DNA from: Melieria omissa
Taxonomy: Eukaryota > Arthropoda > Insecta > Diptera > Ulidiidae
Length of the DNA: 64,000 nucleotides
Direction: 5' to 3'
NCBI GenBank assembly: GCA_963971225.1
Contig: OZ020269.1
Span: 27,755,783 to 27,819,782, forward strand
Below the pieces are notes generated by a model, which saw only the letters and a list, made by a program, of their open reading frames with translations, was not told the DNA's origin and did no database searches. Shown here one piece after another: positions 13,901 to 25,900 of the stretch. The number at the start of each line of letters is the position of its first letter. Positions within the stretch are counted from its first letter, which is position 1. The position numbers were made by a program, and so were the translations under genes.

Positions 13901-16900
13901 ATTTCCTTATTGCTCTTAGATGCAAATGGCATTTGGCGACCGACGATTTATGCAGAAGCTGTGAAGATGCAGTTGAATCAGTCGAGCTCCTGCTATGCCA
14001 CTGCCCATCATTACAAAGACAACGGCTCCAAACTCTTGGGGCAAGGTTCTTTGATGGGCTCGTGGAAGTAGCAGAGGCACAGATAACCGATCTACACAAT
14101 TTCCTCGCCAAGACCAAAAGGTTCCAAAAAGATCCCGTTAGGATCTACAGGGATCCCAACAGATAATGGAAGGACACCAGTTTTCCGAAATATGAAGGGA
14201 TTCACAATGGACCCAACAGGGTCTCCGAGGGGAAGTGCTTGCCGCAAACACCTCAATTCGGGAATATTTCGGGAATAAGACTAGTCTCTAGGCTCCGAGT
14301 TGGGAGTCTCAGGGTTTTCGGCGAAAGTTCTAGTTTGAATATTTTCAATATATCAATTTCTCTACGCTGGACATCTCTTGAAATTGATGATGAAGGTATT
14401 GGATGTGGCAGTTAAAGGTGGTCCATGACATTGACGTAGATGAAGGAGAGGAAAGTGAAGAAAGAGCCTTTTCAGAAGCGTCTCAAGGAAAGTTTTGCGG
14501 CAGACTGTAATCCGCTAAAAAATCGTTATAGTCAGTTAAGTTAATAGGTGTGTCGGAACTCAAAGCCTGAACCTCAAACTTCCGATCCAAAGCATTTAGC
14601 AACGAGTCGCAATGGTCGCTTGAAGCTTATGTTAACATAGAAACAAAATGGAAAGAAGGAACTTAATTTGCTTAGTAGATGGGAATGGCTGCCTAAAGGG
14701 GCCCATTGTGTTATTTGCATTGCAATAAATGAGCATTTATTTTGGACCTCAATCAATAAATTTGAATCTCAAAATTTTCTGATAACTCTGGTAACATTAA
14801 TTCGAAACTCTTTTCAACGACAAGTTGGATGTTTAAGATGTGGCAATCAAGGTCTATAGAACAAAGGTCCCGCCACTTAGACGTCAAAAAATTTGTTGTG
14901 CTCGTGTGACGTCACACAAAAGCGAGCTCTGATTGGTCGAGCTTGTAAAATGCTAGAAAATGTAAACAAACCCGAAAAAAGGTAGTTGCCATACAGTAAA
15001 AATTAAGCAAGTTGTAATATGTATACATGCATATGGAATTATTTTAAAATTTTTTTTAGTTTACGCCTTTTAATGCAAGAGTTGTCTCGCATTTGAGCAT
15101 TCAGGCTGCGTATTCGAAAATACATTTGTGCCGCTGCAAATAACAAGGTGCAGCCAGCAGTCCATCGCCGTTGATACTTTGGAACACCATTTCAAGACTT
15201 TTAACGCTTAAAGCTCAGAGGCAAGGTAACATATCTGTGGTCAAAAGCACTAACCGCTTAAGTCGACTTAAGAAGAAATTGAGTTATGGATGCCACCACG
15301 TTCCCTTGAGTGTGCTCTACCTTTGCGTAAAATCGGGGAGTTTCTAACTTTAAAATAAAAAAAGTTATAAATAGAAACCTATTCGCATTCCCATAGCGAA
15401 CACACTACGCGCTAAAACTTTGAAGCGAGATTACTCGGAACAGCAATTTACGACTTAGGCGGTTATTGCTTTTGACCACAGATATATAAAATACGAATAA
15501 AAAATATATAAATGGGGCAACACTACGAATTGCTCATTCTACGTCACAACATGGCGAGTGGCGTAACCTTTATTTTATAAACCTTGTGTGGCAATCACTT
15601 GCTTAACGAAAAGTTGTGCTGAAAGTAACAGAAAGTTTCGTTCTTGTTCATGATGTATGTATGTATAGCACATTCAAACTGACATCTACAATGCCTGTGG
15701 TAGACATACAGCCACACAAAACGCACATATTTGTCAAGTTATTATTTATTTATGTATTTAAATCGCTTGTAGTGACACAATTTCCCATAAATAAATCCAT
15801 CAAGTTTCAGGTACATACAAGTAAAATAGTTATATACAAAAAATAGAAAGCATCACTCTTAAATGTACATAAATAGGCTCAGAAAACTTGAAAAGTATTC
15901 CTCAAATTCGGCATCAACATTTTTGTCCTTTAAAATCCTTGTAACCGATTTGAACACAAATCCTGCAAAATTCCACAAATTCCACACACAAAATTGTTTC
16001 AATTTTGCCAATGAATCGTTTTGATGCCAATCAAACTCATAGATCGTCGTTTTTATTCAGAATATTCGCATAGGAGACATCATAATTTTGTAGAATGGTC
16101 ATACTGTCCTGCAGCGCGTTGGGCGTTATCCACTCTCTGGGCAGGAGCCGCTCGATGAACGGCACATAGCCGGTGATGTGCGCGAGGCGATTGACCCAGC
16201 GCGGAATGCCGTTGCCGCTCAGAACGCGCGCCAGAAAATCGGTAAAGTGATTGCAGTTGTTGCTAATCAGGTGATAGTTCTTGCCGGCAAACTTCTCGCC
16301 CAGCTGATCGATGATGTGCTGCACCTGCATGTACGTGAGATCCGTGCAGCCAATGGACACGCTCTGCCGGAAGCGGAACTGTTCGCCCAGGTCGGCGTAG
16401 TCGCGCGGCATCATCTCGAAGATGCCGGTGAAGGGAAAGCGATGGCCGCCGTAGGCGAACTCGGTGCCGTACACCTCGATGCCCGAGTGAAAGACGCCCA
16501 GCCCCACGAAGGCCGAATAGTCGTTGATCTTCAGTATGTCGTAGACGTTGAGGCGGACCGGCTCGCAGGCTCTGCCCAGTTGGGCGTGCGGGCAACTGTC
16601 ATGTGTGGCTGTCGTTGCGCCAGTTTCGGGCCCGCGAAAGTAGTTGCCAAGCGGAAATTTCAGTTGCAAATTGCCGCCAAACATTGACAATTTGTCGCCG
16701 GCGACACTAACAATTGTAGCAGCAACAGCAACACCAACAACCCAATACAGCAACAATGATAATCGTGGAAGAATGTGAAAATGAACAAAAACGGGAAATT
16801 TTGATATTTTGCTTCTGTGTTGTCAGTTCGGGATTGAAAATGTGATACGAGAATGTAGAAATTGTAGAAATTTCACATTTTATTGTGGGCGGAAAGCAAC

Positions 16901-19900
16901 GAAAATGGAGTCAAAATTAAGATTGAATGAAAGTGGGTTTTGGAGGCGTTAGTATCCCTTAGATGGCTCTAAAATATGCAACTCATTTCTGGTAGGTGAT
17001 GGAAAAGTATGATGAGATAGACAGAAACATCAACACTACTATTGAAGTTGAAATAAACATATCTGTCTGCGCGATGATGTTAATTTGTCTATTTATTACC
17101 TATCAGAACTTGGTGTATTCTCATTCACGTACAACACACTTTACCCAATCGCCTGTCATTTGGTCTCGGGTTCCAAACGCCTCGTTGGTCCTTTAACAGT
17201 CGTTTGGCCTATCTACAATGTCCGTCCTTTAGGTTTGCTCCTTTATTTGTCTGATTGTATATTTATTCAACTCTAGACATCTCTCATTTAGCGGCCTGTC
17301 TTTTTCAATTGTCTGTCACTTTCCATGTGTTCATACTTATTCATTCTTCGAACCGTCTTTTCATGTCGGGTCATCTCCTTTGTTCCCTTATGTCTCTCAT
17401 TATTAAATCAAATCATCTCTCTAAGTTCACTTACACCTATCTGTTTTTGACTCAGATCACTCAGTTGGGCATCTCATCTGTTTATATTTACAACTGCGTA
17501 TTCCCAATAATTTATACTTGTTTCAATCGTGTCCATCGCTTTTCTTCTTTAATAGTTATTTGCCGGTCTCGATACTCTGGCAAATAGCGCGTTAACCTTT
17601 CATACCAAAGTCTCTAGGTTCGAATCCCAGCTCGGGATGGTGAAAGGCTCATCTACTTCAATCGCTATTGACATGAAGCAGATGAGCATTACAAGAATCC
17701 CACAAGTGCGCTCCTGGCAGGTAATTGCAAGACCTTCAAGCGTGAAGGAAAAACTCCCAACTTCCGCTCGGATTCAGCGTTCAACTGTAGGACCCATTCC
17801 CCTTCCCCCATTCGTCTAAAATGCGTGTTGTATACATGTTAAAAAGACAGTGTTGCATGCACATTTCAAAAATGAAATGGTGATATATGTGCAGTGACGC
17901 ACAGTGGGGGTTTTTGGGGGTTCAAACCCCCAAACATAAAAATCGGCTCAAAAGTTGTAAGAAATCCGCCCCGCCCCCAAAATTATATCTCGTGTGCGCC
18001 ACTGTATCTGTGGTATCACAATGACCCTCATAATAGGCCTCTGAGTCTGTCTTTTACACAGGCAATCACCATAACCCAACTTAATAGTCATTTAGATCTT
18101 CAAACTGTCCGGCAATTTAATATGTTCTCTCATTTCTTCTTTACCTCTGATCGTCTCTTTTTCTACCCTTGTCTGATTCCTTATCTCTTCGTTTTCTATT
18201 TTTGTTAATTTCTCAATTCTTCTAACCATCACCTCAGACCATCGCTACAAGATCGCTCATGTCCATTCCAATCTGAAAGAACATCTATTTTTCATTATCG
18301 TTTGTTTCTACACACATCTCTCCCCTCACAGAATGATTCAACAACTAAAGAAATTTTCTTGGTACCCTCAGACCTCAGAAAAAACGCGTAGGGGATGGGT
18401 TGAGGGCAAAAGTCCATAACCACTTCACTCTTAACCCTATCTCCTAACCTTTATATCCTTCCTGAACCAATGCACTGCCAGGCATCAATAGGGGTCATAT
18501 TGATGCCTGGCAGTGCGTTGGTTCAGGAAGGATATAAATATTAGGATATAGGGTTAAGAGTGAAGTGGTTATGGACTTTTACCCTTAACCCATCGAGATC
18601 ATAAGTGCTGGGGAAAATATCCGTAGGGAGACCATTTCACAACCGCGCTGTGCGGGCGAGAAACGAACTTTCTCTGTAGTGCGTAGATCGCTGGAACATC
18701 GTTTCAACGTGGAATGCATGGGCGCCAGTGTTCAAACGGGTTGCCCAAGGGAATACCCGGTGTGATGGCGTCAAGCTGCTCATCTCCACTGAGCAATTAC
18801 CGAAAAATTATCGGTAAAATAACACCACACATGCCACGTTTCGATGATGTTCCAAGGAGTCAATAGAGCTGGATGCCCTACTGTCCCCTATAAGTTGAAT
18901 GGTCAGGAGCTCCAAATGGGTTTTTGAAACCGCCGCTACTACATAAATCTACATTTGTTGACGAGTGTTACGTCAAAAAAAGAAGTACTACTTCCTGAAG
19001 ATAAAACAATCTGCAACACATTCATTCTTGAACTTACCATCGATTTTGCAGTTCACCGAATTGTTGCTCTTCTTCGAGGAGTTGCGCGACATTTGCGAGT
19101 GATTGGTTTGCGAGTGTGACGGACTGGAATCGACCGAACGTCGCGCCGTGGAACTGCTTTGGAATATGCTGGGACCGCTGGCCAGCGGACTGGGCGTCAC
19201 CGTCACCATGGGATGAACACTGCCTGCAAGCGAACAAAAAACAGCCAACTCAACTCAACACTGAATCGACGGCGACCAAGTCAGAGGCACTCACCCGTTT
19301 TGCTGGGGTCGTGAGTTAGGTGACCGCTCAGCGAGTGCAACTTGTCGGTGATGCCATGAATTTTATCCACAAACGTGTTGCGCGTTTCGGTCTGCGGCAG
19401 TGCGGCAATCTCGGCAATGCTGCTAATGTTCGGAATGGAGCCTGCGAACAATGCGAATGAAATGCGGCCAGCAACGCGGACAATGCCGACAGTAATGCGT
19501 ACCCTTACCCTTCGTGTGCGAGGTGACCGGCGCACAGGCGGCGGTACTGCTGATGGCCGCCATCTGATTGAGCGCCTTGCCGTGCAGCTGCGACTGCGTG
19601 ACGTTCGGCTTGAGGAAGGACACGAATAGATGTTGCGTCAAGTCGACGGGCGTCTCGCAGTCGAGAAAGGCGTCGAGAAAACGACGAAAGCCATCGTAGT
19701 CAATGTCCTGAATGAGAAGAACAAACAAAGATTGCATAAAAACTAAGGTAGATGTTTTTATTAAAAAAAATAAATAAATAGATGTAAAAATAAACTTTGC
19801 ATGAAATATTTTAAAGATTTGGTTTATTTCTGGGTATGTTTTGAGCTGACGAACAGGCCAGATGTCAAAATGTTTGGCCAACTCCTCCTTGAATGCCCAC

Positions 19901-22900
19901 AGTTTTTAATCCCATAAACCATTGAAGTCAATAAAAAAATTAGAAAAATTTTCTCAAAAATTAAATTTTAAATAAAAATTATTTATTTTACTGTCAAATA
20001 ATCCTGTCAACTCTGCTCTATGCCGGAGTCATTAAACAGCCCCAACTGCAACACAATACGAACCTAACAGCGTTGCCAGAGCCATCAATTTTTCGACGTT
20101 TATTCAACATATTTTTGGGATTAATTTTATTTTTAGTCGTATTGTTGTTGTTGTTATGGTATTTTTTGCAACCCACTCAGTTTTAACAGAATAGGAAATG
20201 GACACGGAATTTATTTGGTAAGACGACACCCGCACCGCTCCCGCCGAGCGTTGCAAGTAAGTGGCAAGTGATAAATAAATGGATTTACATGCAGCAGCAA
20301 GCGACAAAGTTGCTGTGTCGGCTTTCATTATTACGCGCAGCGTTCGCGTTCGCATTCGCTTTCCCAGCAACATTATCGCACATTAAGCGGTCCGGGGCGG
20401 ATGCGACGCGCCTGCCGCGGCGGTCATAAATCATGCCGGAATGTGAGTGCGAAAGCGTACTTTGAAATTTCAGCAGCGTAAATTTCTCATCAGTGACATT
20501 TAAATTACAGCGAAAATAATATGCCGTCAACACGCTGCCTGACGTCGCGCACAGCCATTCGAGTGCGAGTCGATCCGCTTTGGTGGCGCAACATCGATGT
20601 GCAACAGCCGGAAATTCGCATTGTGCGTTGCACACATTCAATACTAATGCATGTCCGTCATTTGGACGAGCCGTCTGTGCGTCAGTCAGTTCGGCTGCAA
20701 TTCGCATTCGAGCGTGAATTGCAAAAAGTTGCTCATCTTTTATGAATAGTTGTGCAATACATAAGAAGATTAGTTGCTCCATCGACCGACAGCGACTGTC
20801 AACGTTGGCCATTTCCACTTCCACTTCGACTGGCGCGCAGCATCACCTGACGCACTGGTCGGCAATATTTTTCCATTTGCGCAAATTGTATAAATTGGAT
20901 AATTTTCAAATTCACATCAAGTCCTTTCGTTCAACGTTCCTATTCGTTGATGTTGCACTCTTTGCATTTTTTATTGCTATTTTATTGTTATTCCCAGTGT
21001 TGCCAGATACCTGAAATGACTTTCTCCTAAATCTTACAAAAATGCGGAAATCTCCTCCTATTTTTTTTTTATAATTTGCGTAATTTTAAAGGAATTAAAC
21101 TTTTCATAAAAAAAATATAAATATAATGATATAATTTTTTTAATTGTAGCCTTTTTTGTTTATCTTCAGCTTAGCAACAAAAGATTAACAAAAACTATAC
21201 AAAAACGAAACATATGAATTAAATAAAAAGTTCCGTGTTTTGCGGGATTGTGATCATTGTGACAGAAATAAGTGAGAACGAGCTTTCATTTTGTAAGCTT
21301 AAACATTTTTAACGCAATAGGGTGCTTTGGCTATTCAAATAGTTCCCAAGATATCATACTTCGTTATCCAAAAATCTCCGAAAAATGCACCAAGGATTCG
21401 AAAAATCCCTTAACATAAAATGTAAATCTCCTAAACTTTCTCCTAAACAATTCTTCCTCCTAAAAATTCTCCTAAAGACCAAGAATCTCCTAAATCTAGG
21501 AGGAAATCTCCTGATCTGGCAACGCTGCCTTTCCCTCAACTGCAACATCATACAACTTGTGTTGCTGCAAATACTCACAGACACATATTCACGTTTGCAA
21601 ATAAAAACATCGAAACATGAAGAAGTACAGTGACGTTAACGTGGCTGAAACCAGAGATCGCACTTAAGACACTTTATATGAATGGAATCTTGAGACTTAG
21701 GTTAGTTTAGGTTATACTGGCACAAGAACAGCCACGCATAGATCCAGTGGGCCCTTACTAATGTCCGTTTAGAAGTGATTGATTTGTTAAAATATGAGTA
21801 GGCGATTCTACACAGAAGTATATATGGATGGATTTGAGTGATCAAGCAGGTAATCTGCAATCTGTAGTATCTACTCAAAAGATTAGAATTTCAGTCTAAA
21901 GCTGCCGTCACCGCATCACTGCAATGTCTTTTAAGCTAAGTCTTTTAAGGTCATCTCAATCCTTAGTGCTTTGGACTGACTTAGAGATATTGTGATAACT
22001 TTGGACAGTCAATTATCTTTTAGGGCTGTGGATGCAGTTTTTACCACATCAAAGACCATTTTTAGCAGTTACACGTCTCTCAATGAGACTGTCAGACAGC
22101 TTAATACTTCACCGAGTCATCAATCTTCTCTAAGTGCTCTAAATGCAGCTTTATCAACATGCTGGGTTTCAGGACTTAGGAATATTCCAGGTAACTAAAA
22201 GACAGATGGATCTTGTTCAACAGGGCTCTACTGACCAGACAAGACAAGGTTGGACAAGATGTAACATGTAAGATTACAACTTTTATAACTTATCAGACGG
22301 AAGAGAAGTGATATTGGTTTTATTAGGCAACAAATCTGTCCATCTCGTAACAACCAATGTTCTAGAGAATGTCGTTCACTTGACAGGGACTAGTTGAAGA
22401 CCATGATTGATAGATATCCACGCTTGAAAGTTGGCGCTATTTCAATGATTTCGGTAGAAGCTTCATAAATAAGGAAGAGGAGGAAAGTGCACTTCATCTA
22501 CTGTGTACATGTCCTAAATGAGTTCATGTAAGTTCTTCATCTTCAGGGTACTTCAACTTCTATGCACTTGAACTGCAGTCTCCAGGAAAAGAAAGATTTA
22601 TCTGGGTGGGCTCTTTATCCTTAGTGTACTTCAACCTTAGTGTACTTCATCTTCTATGCACTTATTCTGCAGTCTTAAGGGGAAGAAAGATTCATCTGGA
22701 TGGGTTCTTCATCTTCAGTGTACTTTATCTTTTATGTATTTGACCTGCAGTCTCCAGGAAAGGAAAGATTCATCTGGATGAGTTCTTCATCCTCACTGTA
22801 CTTCATCTTCTATGAACTTATTCTGCAGTCTTCAGGGGAAGAAAGATTCGTTTGGGTGGGTTCCTCATCTTCAGTGTACTTTAGGGGAAGAACGATTCAT

Positions 22901-25900
22901 GTGGGTTTTTATTTTCAGTGTACTTCATATTCTTTGTTTTGCAGTCTTCAAGAAAAGAAAGATTTAGTTGATTTAGTTGCTTTTCTGCAGTGTACTTTAT
23001 CTTCTATGTAATTGAACTGCAGTCTTCAGAAAAAGAAAGGTTAATCGGAGTGATTTCCTCATCCTTAGTGTACATCATTTTCTATGCAATTTTCCTGCAG
23101 TCTCCAGGAGAAGGAAGATTTAACTGGGTGAGTTCTTCATCTTCACTTTTCCTGCAGTCTTTGAAGAAATGAAGGATTGATAAAAATATTCACAGTATGT
23201 GTCCAACGGATTCTTTTAGCGGGGGATATGAGTCCAACAAGTTGTGGTATCACAATTGAACTCCTTAGCCCACATGTCCCTGTATATTTTACAATATGCA
23301 ATGCCTCTAAGAAATTAAGTTACTGCTTTTAATGATCGGGAATCTGCTTATTCAAAGGTGAAGGGCTTCGGGCAGAAAGTGAATAAGCAAGAAAGCACCA
23401 TCCATAAATCGACTCAGGTTCGCTGTTCCGCTGTTAGAAACAGCCAAATATACAAATAACAATTCTTCTTTCATCTGCTGCCATCTTAGTAGATAATTTC
23501 TAATCTCTGAACGTGAAAATTTCGATGATAAGCTCCCAATTCGCAGTTTGAAATATTATTGATTAGGAAATTTCTATCACAGAAGTTTAAAGAATATATG
23601 TCTTTAGTTCATAATAGTTGAATCTAAGGTTTCATGTAAAAATGTATATCTTCATATGGTATAAGTTGGGTCTGAATGTTCGTTCACTGACTTGGAATCC
23701 AACACTCTAAGCACTGAGCTATAGTGAACCTGATTCGTACTGACTATTTATATCTAAAGGAACTCTGACAATTATCGTTCACTGCAGCATTTCTATTAAT
23801 ATTTTGAAACCTAAGCTTCCTGTTCCTTGCTGCTGTTGAGTCGTGAAGAATACCTGGTTTATTGCAGGAAGTAGAGCAATGAAACGAACTCAAGTCCAGC
23901 ATTCTGTGAATGAGTTCCTGTTCCCAATTACAATAAAAAAAAGTAAAAATAATAAAAATCACTCCTTCGGTTTGTAGTTGGTTTTTGCTAAACAATTTTC
24001 TACTCAAAAACATCTAACAAATCTTGTCGTTTCCGAGATAAACCTTAAACCGCTGAATCAATACAAAACTAAATACGACTATATCTGATTCATGTTTTAA
24101 ATGTTTTAAACTCTAAAACATATCGTACATGTGATGTAGACACTTTTTTTATTCTGAAGTGCACTCAAACTTTATTGGACTCTCGACAATCGTTTGATGG
24201 CGCGTCTGCACATACGCGCTGCCACTTCACTTTGCTGAGGATTATTGCTTGCCTTCGTTTGTCCTTTATCAATGCTGGATGGTATGATATGGTCTGACTT
24301 TCGAGTCGCTTCAATTGCACTCTTCGATTTAATTCCCATGGCAGCTGACAGCTGCTCACTGCGCCAAGCAGGCCAACAGCAAATTTGTTGGTAGTTTAAT
24401 TTTAAAGCAACTAAAAACGAATACTTGTAAATTTACTTGTTTAAAGTCTTAAGTGTGCAGCTCAAAGTGGTAGTTTGTTGTGTTAAAGTATTCTTAAACC
24501 AAGAATTCACTGAATTTGAGGTAAGCTGAGCGCCAATGGAATTTTACGCACAGTTAATGTAAACTTAAAAATTCATACATAGTTTACATAGAAGGATATT
24601 CAAGTTAGCAAACACAACATGTCAATAATTAATGATTATTGCATTTTAGGCACAACGAAGGCGCACACACACACACATTCACATACATACTACACATACA
24701 CGTGTGCGCACTTTACTCGCTCAAGTGATTTTATTACTTACGCCGTCAGGATTGAGTTTCGGTGAGGCATGTGGCGCACAAAATTCCTGCAGCACATCCT
24801 GCAGCTTTCGGGTGGAATCTGCAAGAGACGAGAGCGCATCGAATTAATGTAATAAGCAAACTGTAATGACTCGAACACAGCGGTAATCGCTAAAGTTGCC
24901 TGTAATATCAGAATAATGGCACAAACTCGAATACCCGTGTGTAATCTACGCAAACACACACACACACAAACTAATTGAAAATGACTTCAAGTGTGATTAA
25001 CATGTTATAAGTCTCCAGAGTCTTCTAGCATTTTCGAATATATTAATTTGACAGAGTGTAGTGATTTTCCAATATCAAATAAATGAAAACTAATATCAAG
25101 TTTAATGAGCAAAATGAGCGTGTCCAATGTTTGAAGATACAATTAAAATATGTAAGAAAATAAAATAAAACTAAAATAAAATAAAATGAAATGAAATAAA
25201 ATAAAATAAAATAAAATAAAATAAAATGAAATAAAGTAAAATAAAATAAAATAAAATAAAATAAAATAAAATAAAATAAAATAAAATAAAATAAAATAAA
25301 ATAAAATAAAATAAAATAAATTAAAATAAAATAAAATAAAATAAAATAAAATAATAAAATAAAATTTAATTTAAAAAAATAAAATAAAATTAATAAATAA
25401 ATAAAAAATAAAAATAAAAACAAAAATAAAAATAAATAAAATAAAAATGAAATAAAGTAAAATAAAATAAAATAAAATAAAATAAAATAAAATAAAATAA
25501 AATAAAATAAAATACAATAAAATAAAATAAAATAAAATAAAATAAAATAAAATAAAATAAAATAAAATAAAATAAAATAAAATAAATTAAAATAAAATAA
25601 AATAAAATAAAATAAAATAAAATAAAATAAAATAAAATAAAATAAAATAATAAAATAAAATTTAATTTAAAAAAATAAAATAAAATTAATAAATAAATAA
25701 AAAATAAAAATAAAAACAAAAATAAAAATAAATAAAATAAAAATGAAATAAAGTAAAATAAAATAAAATAAAATAAAATAAAATAAAATAAAATAAAATA
25801 AAATAAAATAAAATAAAATAAAATAAAATAAAATAAAATAAAATAAAATACAATAAAAGAAAATAAAATAAAATAAAATAAAATACAATACAATAAAATA

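Larger units (their letters stand above)
13138..19037 (-). other. Dgk intron between exons 5 and 6 (5.9 kb), containing a nested gene
   Basis: This intron contains a LINE coding fragment (13900-14250), a DNA transposon with 9-bp target duplication (14848-15586), the nested DESI2-like gene (16684-16037), a tRNA-like SINE candidate (about 17570-17830), a MITE (17892-18004) and a truncated palindromic LINE copy (18394-18935). The parts 13138-13860 and 16760-17570 show nothing recognisable. Confidence 0.75.
19708..24741 (-). other. Dgk intron between exons 2 and 3 (5 kb)
   Basis: A GC-richer patch lies at 20220-20850 with open frames on both strands but no protein family I recognise. It is followed by a 533-bp repeat with GTTGCCAGAT ends (20995-21527) and a ~76-bp minisatellite (22530-23170). 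The remainder (21540-22520, 23180-24740) is unremarkable apart from a weak tRNA-like segment near 23650-23735. Confidence 0.7.

Noticed and set aside
16178..16687. 169-residue plus-strand frame and a 110-residue second minus frame over the DESI2-like gene
   Set aside because: Out-of-frame shadows of a GC-rich coding sequence; neither has a recognised family.
20285..20824. 179-residue minus-strand frame in a GC-richer block
   Set aside because: Low-complexity, no family resemblance, and no in-frame splice to Dgk; it may be regulatory but not supported as coding.
23641..23735. tRNA-like segment with an A-box-like TATAGCTCAGTGC on the minus strand
   Set aside because: The B box is poor and no cloverleaf can be drawn; not called as tRNA or SINE.
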